A stretch of DNA of 64,000 nt. It comes from Gigantopelta aegis (Eukaryota > Mollusca > Gastropoda > Neomphalida > Peltospiridae). The notes beneath the pieces were generated by a model. The model did no database searches, had not been told where the DNA came from, and was given only the letters and a program-made list of their open reading frames with translations. The stretch is taken from NCBI RefSeq assembly GCF_016097555.1, contig NC_054703.1, forward strand, positions 39,071,544 to 39,135,543, given 5' to 3'. The translations under genes were made by a program, and so were the position numbers. The first letter of the stretch is position 1; each line of letters opens with the position of its first letter. Of this stretch, positions 1 through 10,091 are shown piece after piece.

Positions 1-104
1 ATGTTTATTTGTGCCTCCATATCTTGGTGCAGAAATTGTGGAATTAATAAAGTTTGGTCGTTTCCACAGCAGATGATCTTAACATTTAATAAGAGTAATA
101 TGAG

Positions 105-756
105 CACTATACACGTGCGTTCTGCATGCTTGGACCGCCTGGGGTCAGTGCTATGAATCGACAATGTACACGTGTGTTGTGCATGAATGGACAATGTACA
201 CGTGTGTTCTGCGTGCTTGGACCGCCTGGGGTCAGTGATATGGGTGAGCACTGTACACGTGTGTTCTGCGTGCTTGGACCGCCTGGGGTCAGTGATATGG
301 ATGAGCACTGCGCACGTGTGTTCTGCGTGCTTGGACCGCCTGGGGTCAGTGACATGGATGAGCACTGTACACGTGTGTTCTACATGCTTGGACCGCCTGG
401 GGTCAGTGATATGGATGAGCACTGTACACGTGTGTTCTGCGTGCTTGTACCGGCTGGGGTCAGTGATATGGATGAGCACTGTACACGTGTGTTCTACATG
501 CTTGGACCGCCTGGGGTCAGTGATATGGATGAGCACTGCGCACGTGTGTTCTGCGTGCTTGGACCGCCTGGGGTCAGTGACATGGATGAGCACTGTACAC
601 GTGTGTTCTGCGTGCTTGGACCGCCTGGGGTCAGTGACATGGATGAGCACTGTACACGTGTGTTCTGCGTGCTTGGACCGGCTGGGGTCAGTGATATGGA
701 TGAGCACTGTACACGTGTGTTCTCTATGCTTGGACCGCCTGGGGTTAGTGATATGG
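105..756. repeat. 57-bp minisatellite, about 11 copies
   Basis: Head-to-tail 57-bp units, each carrying the palindromic E-box CACGTG and the core ggaccgcctggggtcagtg. 57 is divisible by 3, so several frames stay open on both strands and make false 19-residue repeat proteins. Units differ by a few bases; the first two are shorter. No initiator context or flanking exon suggests coding. Confidence 0.95.
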
Positions 757-1640
757 CCGTGGAATGGGATTGTTCTTGTAAATGCGTGTACGGGATCAGG
801 TGCTGATTTCACGATGATGTGTTTCAAAAATGTTTTAGAAATATGTCAAAAAAAAAACGTGACAACGTCTTTGATATTAGCGTAAGTCATGCGATCTAAG
901 TTGTCCTAACTTATATTTGTAATAATTCACTTTGCCTCACTTTGCCTAACACCCTTTCTACTCTGCGTTGTGCAGATTTACGATTTTGATATTGGAATAC
1001 TGTTTTGGCGTTACGATGCAAGCAAGTATGATATAAGATATATCGAAAAAGTAGTCCCAGCGAATTACGTTAAAGCCAGTGTTGACCAATCACGTTCACC
1101 CACATATGAAAGTTTTCACCTGAACGGTTTCGTCACAATGTGGACAACGGGAATGCTATTGCACTGTGGTCTCTCTCGAAGATGGGTGATACATTAGTTT
1201 AATTATTATATTAAGTTTAAGTTCCTCAAAATTAACTTTTCTCTTTGTATATTTTAAATGACATATTGTGTGTGTGTGGGGAGGGGGGGGGGGGGGGGGG
1301 CATTTTGCTTGTTTTTTTTCTCTTTGTTTTGTATGTTTGTTAGTTTGTTTTGTTTTTTTGTTGATTCTTGTTGATTTGTTTTTCTTTTCTTTTCCATGGA
1401 ATGTATAAAATAAAATATATTTGAGAAAAATTATAAATATACCCACCGGATTATATATAAATTGGATTGCTATACTAAATGTATATGGTTGAATGCTAAT
1501 AGTAATGTATAGCCGTGGTTTATTTTTAATTAAACTTCACAGCATGAACAGCAGTTTTGGAGACCGAGAATATTGTCCATTTGTTCTGCTTTTGTAATTT
1601 TGCAATATGTGACTGTTCATTGTTGATCAAAGACAGCTGA
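757..1640. other. no gene seen; G-run and T-rich stretch
   Basis: No supported ORF, RNA or transposon signature. It holds a poly-G tract at about 1277-1300 followed by a GTTT-rich stretch to about 1395. The poly-G could form a G-quadruplex. Confidence 0.6.
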
Positions 1641-1657
1641 CATGTTTTCTATTAAAG

Positions 1658-1852
1658 GGAATGGTATATCAAAGGCCGTGGACTGTGCTATCTTGTCTGC
1701 GGGATGGTGAATATAAAGGATCCTTGCTACTAATGGAAAAATGTAGCTGCTTTCCTCTCTAAGACTATATGTCCAAATTACCAAATGTTTGACATCCAAT
1801 AGCCGAGGATTAATAAAGCAGTGTGCTCTAGTGGTGTCGCGAAACAAAACAA
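1658..1852 (+). mobile_element. SINE 3' part (gtgctctagtggtgtcgttaaac tail family)
   Basis: Contains the SINE body (tatatcaaaggccgtgg, a cttgctactaatgg-like block) and the tail block gacatccaatagccgaggatt followed by a tgctctagtggtgtcg tail. The same body and tail recur many times in the window. The tRNA-like head is missing, so it is 5'-truncated. Confidence 0.75.
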
Positions 1853-2154
1853 ACTTCTTTTTTTCTGATGACCAACATTACATACAAAATACATGTCCTT
1901 GTTTAGAACATCATTGTCTGTATGTGGTCGTACTAATGTTTGTAATAGCCCCAACCGAATTTCACCTTTCGAAATATCCGTACCGTCATACGTACAAAAA
2001 AAGAGATAAATATACGAAATATCATACACAGTAACCTCTGCAAGCATTAGCGCACAAGACAGCAAACACACTGTGTATATTAAACGGTTGTGTCGTTTAC
2101 CGATACCACTAGATCACATTTATTAATCATTCGCTATTTGATGTCAAGACTAAC

Positions 2155-2546
2155 AGAAAGAAAGAAAACAATGTTTTATTTAACGACGCACTCAACACAT
2201 TTTATGTACGGTTATATGGCGTCAGACATATGGTTAAGGACCACACAGAGTTTGAGAGGAAACCCGCTGTCGCCACTACATGGGCTACTTTTTCCGATTA
2301 GCAGCAAGGGATCTTTTATTTGCGCTTCCCACAGGCAGGATAGCACAAAACATGGCCTTTGTTGAACCAGTTATGGATCACTGGTCGGTGCAAGTGGTTT
2401 ACACCTACCCATTGAGCCTTGCGGAGCACTCACTCCGGGTTTGGAGTCGGTATCTGTATGAAAAATCCCATGCCTCGACTGGGATCCGAACCCAGTACCT
2501 ACCAGCCTGTAGACCGATGGCCTAACCACGACGCCACTGAGGCGTT
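2155..2546 (-). mobile_element. tRNA-derived SINE, family A
   Basis: On the minus strand it begins with a tRNA-like head with A-box-like ggcgtcgtggttagg and B-box-like ggttcggatccc, continues through a conserved body (cttgcaccgaccagtgatcc, gggaagcgcaaataaa) and ends in a tail of taaataaaacattgttttct type. Near-identical copies lie at 47455, 54344 and 55440, which defines the family. Confidence 0.88.
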
Positions 2547-2629
2547 TTAGTGTGGCTTTACGTTTCTCAATGTTTCAAGAATATGTTTTTCAAGAGAAGG
2601 AATTTTTTTTTTCATTTAACGACACACTC

Positions 2630-2642
2630 AACACACACACAG

Positions 2643-2683
<41 letters not shown>

Positions 2684-2860
2684 CACATACACACACCCCG
2701 AGGGCATGACGCATGTGTGTCCCAAGTGTATCTATCTATCTATCTATCTATGTATGTGCGTATGAATGTATGTATGTATGTGCATGTGTGTGCGTATGTG
2801 TGTCTGTGTGTGCATGTGTGTATGTATGTATTGATGTATGAATATCTATATATTGTATGT
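2630..2860. repeat. (CA)n and (TATG/TATC)n microsatellites
   Basis: A CA-rich run at about 2632-2695, then tctatctatctatc and tatgtatg/gtgtgt tracts. They abut the tail of the SINE that follows, which ends in the same CATA-type repeat elsewhere in the window. Confidence 0.9.
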
Positions 2861-3118
2861 ATGTCGAGGTTGACTATTACATACATAGATATTAACGCAC
2901 TGGCGCAGGGGATAATTAAATCCTTTCTGGCCTCACAAATTGTCCCATGCCGTTGCTGGGACTCGAACCTGTGGCACCGATTCGCCCGTAAATTGCAAGA
3001 CTAACCACGATACGCTCTGAGCTATCGAAGCTTCCAAAAAAGGAAGTTCTTTAACTCAACCATATGCATGGGACCTACAATCTACGCGGTCGATCCCGCT
3101 TACGTGCTTGAAACAGTG
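2838..3118 (-). mobile_element. tRNA-derived SINE, family B (CATA tail)
   Basis: The minus strand reads a tRNA-like head (tagctcagagcgtatcgtgg, ggttcgagtcccagcaacgg), then tgaggccagaaaggatttaa, then tgtatgtaatagtcaacctc and a CATA-rich tail. The B box GGTTCGAGTCC fits the Pol III consensus. The same unit forms the tandem array at 59.7-61.4 kb. Confidence 0.82.
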
Positions 3119-3119
3119 G

Positions 3120-3120
<1 letters not shown>

Positions 3121-3176
<56 letters not shown>
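3121..3176. repeat. (GT)n microsatellite
   Basis: Uninterrupted GT dinucleotides, about 28 repeats. They explain the Cys/Val alternating frames here. Confidence 0.97.
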
Positions 3177-3178
<2 letters not shown>

Positions 3179-3384
3179 GTATGTGTCTGTGTGTGCATGC
3201 ATGCATATTGTATTCTTTTCAAGAGATGGCCCTTTTGTAGTCAATATCATCCGAGGCTTGTTATTGGCTAATCCGAGGTCACGATGCATGTGTCATTTTA
3301 GTACGTGATGTGTGTCAGTGACGTACACACTTTCAACGCAATCTTCAGTGTTTTTATTCTGTGTTTGTCTATTAAACTGCATAC

Positions 3385-3632
3385 AAATATTGAGGAAGGA
3401 AACCCGATTTCGCCACGTGATGGGTTACTACTAGTCGCAAGGGTTCTGTTATATGCACCACCACAGGACAGGATGGCACATACCACGGTCTTTGATGTAT
3501 CTATCAGTCGTGGTACACTGGCTGGAGCGAGAAAAAGCCCAATGAACTCATTGATGGGGGTCGATTCCAAACCGACCGCACATCAAGTGAGCGCTTTACC
3601 ACTGGGCTACATCTTGCCCCGGGTATTGATAT
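3385..3632 (-). mobile_element. tRNA-derived SINE, family D fragment
   Basis: The minus strand carries the head (tagcccagtggtaaagcgct, gtttggaatcgacccccatc) and the body with catataacagaacccttgcg. The 3' end stops at about 3385, before the cgttaaataaaacat tail seen in complete copies. Confidence 0.78.
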
Positions 3633-3744
3633 GAATGTGTGCTTACTTGACTTGAAACAAAATGGCTAGGTGGTGGGTATAAAATAAAATCTATAACAAT
3701 AAAACATGCAAATAGCGAGCATATTTTTAATTCTATTTTTACAG

Positions 3745-4974
3745 GTGACAACGGTAAACAATGTCTAACCTAACAACACCGACACCTGGAGAATCCACCA
3801 GCGAATTTGACGTCAGTACTGACGCAGGTGCGCTACTCAACGTGACGGATTCAAACACAGAATACAACGAACGGGGTTTGGACACCTGGATCTACGTCAT
3901 CCATGTAAACTGGATCTGCACCATGCTGATATCTATAACGGGTTTAGCGGGGAACGCTATGGTGTTTGTTTTACTGAGAGATGTCAAGTTTCCCTGTTGT
4001 CATACCCAGTGTATCTGAGATTCCTTGCCGTGTCAGATAGTGTTCTTTTAATCACATCCTGCATTCAGTACTCTTTGAGATTCTTTTATTCACTTTACAT
4101 CATTATGATTGACATCACAGTCTGCAACATGTGGAGATGTATAACGTACATAGTAGCACTGTTGTCACCATGGTTGGTCGTTGGACTGACTCTGGATAGG
4201 TTCTACTGTGTTGTTTTCTCAATGAAACGCGACCGATTCTGCACCAAAAGGAAAGCTACTATCGCATGTTCGTGTCTGATTGCTGTGTCGGTAGCGATGT
4301 CGATTCCACTGGCGTATAATGGGAAGGTTGTGAAAGACGCAGACATAATCTGTGTTGTAAGCGATCAGCTCATGGGATACTTCGCTTCTTTTCGTCTGGT
4401 TTTTAACTCTACCCTACCTTGCCTCTTGATATTGATCGTCAACATTGCTACTGGAATCCACATCCAGCGCAGCGCTAATTTCCGTAAGAGATTCACCTCC
4501 ACCAGCTCTGGTTCCACGGAAAACAAGCTGGACAAGTCACTCCGACCTCTTATGCTGATCTTCATACTAGCTTTCGTAACTCTTCTCCCTTCATCTATTG
4601 CAGAAAGTGCTATATTGGTTCTAATGGTAACAGGAAAAGACCCGAATGCGCTATATGTCTTCACCAAAGTGTGGCCGCCAGTTAATAGTGTGTATCTGGT
4701 CAATTTTGGGCAGAATTTTTACATCCTAATGGCCAGTTCAACCAACTACAGGAAGATCATGAAAAGCAAGCTTAAATGCAAGAAGGTCTCCAGGCAGGAG
4801 GTGAATGTTCCGGTGTCAAGAGGTCCAGTCCAGGATTGTGATGTTGTCGACACAAATGTCGTGGAATTGAGTGGTAGACACGCGATAAATTCCGGGCCGA
4901 CGTCGTCAGTTACCTCCTCCATTACGGAATGTCAAGATGGTTCAATAGATTTCACGGAAATGTTACATCTCTAA
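3745..4974 (+). CDS. GPCR-1: class A G-protein-coupled receptor, one-base frame break
   Basis: A seven-transmembrane rhodopsin-like receptor of the invertebrate peptide/orphan type, expected in the plasma membrane; ligand unknown. The ATG is at 3761, 16 bases after a splice acceptor (tttttacag, exon from 3745). The same layout at GPCR-2 supports this start. Visible: Asn-X-Thr sites near the N-terminus, GLAGNAMVF (TM1), YLRFLAVSD (TM2), paired extracellular Cys residues, LTLDRFYCVVF (DRF in place of DRY, end of TM3), and VNFGQNFYILMAS in place of NPxxY (TM7). The frame breaks at about 3989-3997: the paralogue reads AAG TTT TCC CTG-type codons where this copy has one T fewer. This is either a pseudogenising deletion or a homopolymer sequencing error. 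Without it the protein would be 404 residues, against 405 in GPCR-2. Confidence 0.9.
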
Positions 4975-5091
4975 CTCACAGATATATCTGTTACGGTCCT
5001 GTTATAAATTGTGATGGCGGTTAACAAACAAAATAAGATTATTTATCCCCCAAAACCCCCCAAAACCCCACACATACACACGCACATACAC

Positions 5092-5185
5092 ACACAAAAA
5101 AAAAAAAAAAAAAAAAAAAAACCCGAAATGAAAAAACAAACAGATAAACAAACAAAAACAAAACTAAAAAAAAAAAAAATCAAAA

Positions 5186-5218
<33 letters not shown>

Positions 5219-5220
5219 CC
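5092..5220. repeat. poly-A / CA-rich low-complexity tract
   Basis: Long A runs broken by ACAC and AAC motifs directly after GPCR-1. The right arm has the complementary T/G-rich tract at about 63580-63830, but its length and composition differ strongly, as expected for fast-evolving homopolymers. Confidence 0.9.
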
Positions 5221-5544
5221 TTTGGTAAACTGTAGTTCGAAATAAAATGGATTTATCTCCCTTCCTGTCTCTAACTGTTTGTATTTTATTTTGTTTTTTC
5301 AATTAAAAAAAATAATCATTTTAGTTTGCCATGGATTAATTTTATTTAGTGAAATAACAATTTAAAAAACACCCATAAAAACAAACAAACAAAAACGGAG
5401 AAAAACATACCGCACACACGTGCGCACGTGTGCGCCGAAAGACAAACACTCCCCCCCCCCCCCCCACCCACACACACACACCTAAAACAGACAAAAATGG
5501 ATCTAACACTGTTACAAATTGTATAACAATAAGCAAAGAAAACC

Positions 5545-5548
<4 letters not shown>

Positions 5549-5592
<44 letters not shown>
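5549..5592. repeat. (ATT)n microsatellite
   Basis: About 14 ATT units. The right arm has only about five impure AAT units at about 63126-63142, so the tract has changed length since the copies separated. Confidence 0.95.
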
Positions 5593-5593
<1 letters not shown>

Positions 5594-5776
5594 GTGTTTG
5601 TTTCACCCCAAATAATGTCCGTAATCCATACATATGACGTCACACTATTGTTCTATGTGTAGATTACTTTTCAAGAATCAACACCTGTGAAAAGTGCAAT
5701 TGGAACGTTTTATGCATTCAGGTCAGGGATTCGAAACCACTACTGACATAACTTATTCATTGTAAACAAAGAAAGA

Positions 5777-6100
5777 AAGAAATGTTTTATTTAACGACGC
5801 ACTCAACACATTTTATTTACGATTATATGACGTCAGATATATGGTTAAAGACCACACAGATATTGAGAGAGGAAACCCGCTGTCGCCACTTCATGGGCTA
5901 CTATTTTTTCGATTAGCAGCAAGGGATGTTTTATATGCACCATCCCACAGACAAGATAGTACATACCACGGCCTTTGTTACACCAGTTGTGGAGCACTGA
6001 CTGGAACGAGAAATAGCGCAATGGGTCCACCAACGGGGATCGATCCCAGACCGACCGCGCATCAAGCGAACGCTTTACCACTGGGCTACGTCCCGTCCCT
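5777..6100 (-). mobile_element. tRNA-derived SINE, family D, near full length
   Basis: The minus strand runs from the head (gacgtagcccagtggtaaag, ggtctgggatcgatcccc) through the body (ctcgttccagtcagtgctcc, gatggtgcatataaaacatc) to the tail ttgagtgcgtcgttaaataa and a tttc-rich end. It lies inside the inverted duplication. Confidence 0.9.
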
Positions 6101-6660
6101 CATTGTAAACAAGTACAACGCTTTAGCCCAGGGGCCCCAACATCTGCATCATCAAATACATATGTAATTTAACCCTCATAATCCTGATACTAATGATAGT
6201 AATGTATTCTGGCCGTACGATTCTAGAAACACACAGTAGTGGGTTTTTTTTTAATTATTATTATTAAATTTGTTTAGGCCAAATCTCGTAATGAAGGCTA
6301 ACAAAATATTATTGAAACACTTCATACGGTTTTCAAGTGCACAGGGGCGAATTATGCCTTAGATAAGGGGGGGGGGGGGGGGGGAGGGTCGAAACAATAT
6401 GTAAATGTTTATAATTCAAAATTATCAATTTTACGTGGACATCAATTTAGATCTATGTGGTGGGGTTGTTGTTGATTTTTTGTCGTGGGGGGTCTGTGCA
6501 ACTGGGAACACACACACACATATAATCCGCCCCTAGTGGTGTAGAATTGTCTGCTAATCATACGATTCCGATGATTGATATCGCATATTTTAATACTAAA
6601 AATGACTGTAACTATCTTCAATAGGTGTCATTTTGAAAAAGCTGTAACAAAACTTGCCTT
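6101..6660. other. no gene seen; poly-G tract
   Basis: AT-rich sequence with a G run at about 6367-6387 and a short CA run at 6511-6520. No ORF or repeat family was recognised. Most of this block is missing from the right arm of the inverted duplication. Confidence 0.6.
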
Positions 6661-6875
6661 TATTCCAAAACAATCGCGGTTTTCATTGATGACAATAAAC
6701 TTGTAAATGCCGTAAGCCAATTATCCCAGACGGGATCGCCATGTGTGTTTGTGTTGCATGTATCACGCGATGAATTATGCGCTGCCAGAAATGTAATTTG
6801 TATTGGGATACAGACGTGCATTTCGTGCATGTGGACTGTAGGCACGTGCGTTGTGCCTTCTATTGTTCTCTTGGC

Positions 6876-7358
6876 TATATAAACTCTAAGGTTTGCAGCA
6901 TAAGATAGGATGTTCGATTAAGATAGGATGTTCGGTTGGATTCGCTGCTAGAAGAGGGGAAATCTTCGTTTCTTGTAAGTTTGAATTTAATATGTGATTT
7001 ATGAATTAATTATAGAATATTGTAGATGTCTTTATAGATGTCTTGATATTAAATTGTGGATGTTTTTATTTAAAAAAAATGTGAAGTTTATACTAATGCA
7101 TACGCTTGGGTAAGGGTGTGTGAATATACTGGACGAGTTTGAAGGTCTATAGGTTCATGTAGACATGTGTTAAAGAATATTATATTTATATGTATTTGAA
7201 ACTGTCAGTTTATACCTGATTATTAAGAGTTATAATTGTATATTTGTACGGTGATTTATTTCTAATTTTAGGTTCGTCTTTTGTACACATGATGACGTGA
7301 CGGGTTACTTTGTTACTGGGACAGCTTGGTCCACATACTTGATATGTTTATGAATAAA
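6876..7358 (+). promoter_or_regulatory. candidate TATA promoter and short spliced non-coding transcript
   Basis: TATATAAA at 6876-6883 is followed by a likely leader (about 6905-6974) with a direct repeat of aagataggatgttcg and a good donor (tcttGTAAGT at 6975). A downstream acceptor (ttttag, 7271) opens a segment with AATAAA at 7353-7358. An alternative acceptor at 7696 is followed by AATAAA at 7734. No long ORF is present, so this would be non-coding. All signals are read by eye and transcription is unproven. Confidence 0.3.
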
Positions 7359-7774
7359 TTGTGTCTGCTATAATTGAGTAATGGTTCATGTGTGTGGACA
7401 GATACTATAACTGTACAATAGTTCATATTATGTGGGTAGATATTTTGTATATTATGATATTATACTTAACGTTCTGTTATGATGTTATGGTTGACTACTA
7501 TACGTATTATATGTACTGATAGGCCTACAATGATTTAATATTGTGTAATGTATTTTGTGGCATGTATATGAAGTAATTTGTATGTGTATTACATCATAAT
7601 ATCATTGAATGATTAACATGATATTTTATGATCGGTGTATTTACAATGATGTTAATCACAATACTTAATGGACGTAATTATTTTTAATATTTTCAGAGTT
7701 GTAAAGAATGATGTGAGAATATGAGAATATATGAATAAACCTGAATAACATTCCACCTCTCTGTCGTCTGTTCG

Positions 7775-8092
7775 AACCCAATATTTCTAAGAAGCCCAAA
7801 CTGGATTTTGTCTTCAAATTTCGTACGTACGAAAAAATATTTTAGGAAATAAAATGAAATTTAACCTAATACAAATAATAGAATGATCAGAAACACATTT
7901 AATATACAGTCACTAATATTTTATGCAGAAAAATATATTTGATATGTAACTACAATCGTTTAGTCAATAACATGTTAAAAATTGCAGCAAACTCAGTAAT
8001 GTCCCGAATTTCCTGCATTGCAAGATGACCCCGACTAAGAACAAGTTTTTACGTCTAAAAATACGCATTAAATGTATTTTCTTGTTGAGAGG
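7775..8092. mobile_element. partial copies of the TTAA palindromic MITE
   Basis: 7775-8006 has the centre (ttcgtacgtacgaaa) and right arm ending gcagcaaactcagtaatgtc. 8007-8092 then restarts like the left arm (cctgcattgcaagatg to gtattttcttg). These are two degraded copies abutting. Full family members are at 28369 and 47080. Confidence 0.75.
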
Positions 8093-8425
8093 GAGAGACG
8101 GAGAGACGGAGAGAGAGACGGAGAGACAGAGATATTATCGCTGTCATCACACATGCTGCTCATACTTACAGATAGTTTTATTTACACTTTTGTGATAAGC
8201 AGGACAGCGCATTCCGCAGCGTTTGGTGTACCAGTTGTAAATCATAACTGAATAAATATATTTTAGAAAAGAGATTGTAATGAAATAATTATCTTTGTTT
8301 TAAGAATAAAGCTCTTCTCCTGAATGTGTTGCTAATACAGCTTGTTTTCCTATTCTTTTGGGTCGGGATCTTGGTCAATCGATCTTCAACGTTAAAAATC
8401 AAAAACAAATATGATAAAAACTATT

Positions 8426-8482
8426 GATTCCGCTAAATGTAGGGGACCAGGCCCCTGGGTCCCCTTCGATCCGCCACTGGTG
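8426..8482. mobile_element. terminal fragment of a GC-rich MITE-like repeat
   Basis: The minus strand reads ccagtggcggatcgaagggg followed by cccaggggcctggtccc, the style of terminal repeat common in marine invertebrate MITEs. The opposite end is not visible, so the assignment is weak. Confidence 0.35.
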
Positions 8483-8655
8483 TTCGCCGGTGTTTCGTAG
8501 GTCGTAGGCTCTAATCTTCTTGGGGAAACAATTTTCTGATTGGATATTCTTCTGTCCCAAATAGTACCACACGACTTGTTCATCCAATAACTATATATTA
8601 GTAAATCAATGTGCTCTAGTGATGTCGTTTAAACACATTTTTGAAACGGTTTAAA

Positions 8656-9150
8656 TGATTTGATATTTCCCAGTCCCAAATAGTGTCACGACTGGTATAT
8701 CATTTGTCGTGGTATGTGATGTCCTGGCTGAAGGAAAATTAATACATGATCCATTGCTACTAATGGGGAAAATGTAGCGGTTTTTATTAACATTATTATT
8801 ACCTAAGGCTATGTCAGAATTACCAAGTGTTTGACATCCAATAACAAAAGATGAGTAAATCAATCTGCTCTAGTGGTGCCGTTAAACAAAACACATTTTA
8901 ACTTTTTTAACAGATTGGATATTTTCCAGACCCAAACAGTGACCCACGACTGATATATCATTTGTCGTGGTATGTGATGCCCTGTTTGTAGGAAAATTCT
9001 TAGAAATGATCCCTTGCTGCAACTTGAAAATATAACGGGTATGTGGACAACGTGTCACGTTTACCTCTTTTTTACATGCAGCAGCCGACGACTTATACAT
9101 CATTATGCTCTAGTATGATGTATGCTCGAGTGATGTTGTTAACTAACTGT
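8656..9150 (+). mobile_element. two tandem SINE 3'-part fragments
   Basis: Both have the order acgactg(g/a)tatatcatttgtcg, body, degraded ccttgct(g/a)c block and a ctctagt-type tail. The second follows the first at about 8905. Both lack the tRNA head. Confidence 0.65.
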
Positions 9151-9159
9151 TTTTCATTT

Positions 9160-9424
9160 ATTTCAACTTATGTTCGTGTTTATGTTCAATTAACGTTCAA
9201 ACACGCTGTCCTGGGCACATACCTCAGTTATCTGGGCTGTAGATCCAGGACAGTGTGTTGGTTGCTACTTGTTAATGCTTAGTAAGAGAGAAGAGGATGT
9301 AGGGGTCTTACACCTACCCACTGAGTCGTTAAAACTCACTCTGGGTGGGAGCCGATACCGGGATGCGAACCTAATACCTATCAGCCTTATGTCCGGTGAC
9401 TTAACCACGACACCACTGAGGCCG
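9160..9424 (-). mobile_element. tRNA-related SINE, family C
   Basis: The minus strand begins ggcctcagtggtgtcgtggt, has cggtatcggctcccacccag, and ends in the tail block with catttatttcaact and tgttcgtgtttatgttc on the plus strand. Other copies are at 27425, 36175, 43070 and 58005. Confidence 0.8.
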
Positions 9425-9795
9425 GTAAATAACACAAACTAACTTCGACTAAATAATTTAGTCAAATTAATTACATGAAATATCTTTGATATTCTTAAAT
9501 TCTGTAAGAGAAAATATGTAACATTGGCATTAGTTTGTATAAAAAGATGACCAACATGTTGATAGATATAATAAAACATTTTGTTGTCGCCTTGCCTACG
9601 TAGACGTCGTTACCCTACACGACAAAACAGACGACAATTCGTTCATTCGCAGAACCGAGCATACAGATGAAAACGAAACGTGTAATATATCTAAATATCC
9701 CAATAATAAAATATATCGTACATGTAAGATAGCGTGTTCACATACCAACACAATTCCAATCGAGAAATATTGTAAGAAAGTCTATAATATCTCAC

Positions 9796-9884
9796 CTTGT
9801 GTTCCTTCGCCTGGACAGTTTCCTCAGAACAACTGCTGTACTGCGCAGACCAACATACTGTTAAAACAGCACCCTGTATTTATA
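9796..9884 (-). promoter_or_regulatory. candidate TATA promoter and leader exon, minus strand
   Basis: Read on the minus strand, TATAAATA (9884-9877) is followed by about 50 bases of possible leader ending acacaagGTGAGA, a good donor at 9795. The layout resembles the sites at 46690-46748 and 33293-33352. No minus-strand receptor lies downstream here, so the target is unknown. Confidence 0.3.
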
Positions 9885-10007
9885 AAGCTTTATGCACTTT
9901 TAAGAAACAAATGAGTAAAATGAACCCCACATGCGCATATACAATATTCCATAACGTCGCTGTGTCCATTTGAAAATATTAATCTGTGTTCTGTCAGAAG
10001 TGATTAA

Positions 10008-10018
10008 TATATATATAT

Positions 10019-10090
<72 letters not shown>
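10008..10090. repeat. (TA)n microsatellite
   Basis: An almost pure TA tract that ends exactly at the Tc1 element's left terminus. TA is the target site of this superfamily. Confidence 0.95.

Positions 10091-10091
<1 letters not shown>

Larger units (their letters stand above)
4862..6780 (+). repeat. left arm of a large inverted duplication
   Basis: The last 37 codons of GPCR-1, its A/C-rich 3' flank, the ATT microsatellite, the 5777-6100 SINE and the block at about 6693-6780 recur in reverse orientation at 62572-64000. In the compared coding stretch I count 8 substitutions in 113 bases. The SINE sits in the same place in both arms, so it was inserted before the copies separated. About 640 bases (6055-6692) are absent from the right arm. 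Confidence 0.93.

Noticed and set aside
126-885. Two 226-232-codon ORFs of 19-residue repeats
   Set aside because: They are read-through of the 57-bp minisatellite. Several frames and the opposite strand are equally open, and no exon signals or leader are present.
2160-2545. Recurrent ORFs such as MFYLTTHSTH...RLAARDLLYAPSHRQDS
   Set aside because: Translations of SINE copies. They recur wherever the SINE lies and have no coding support.
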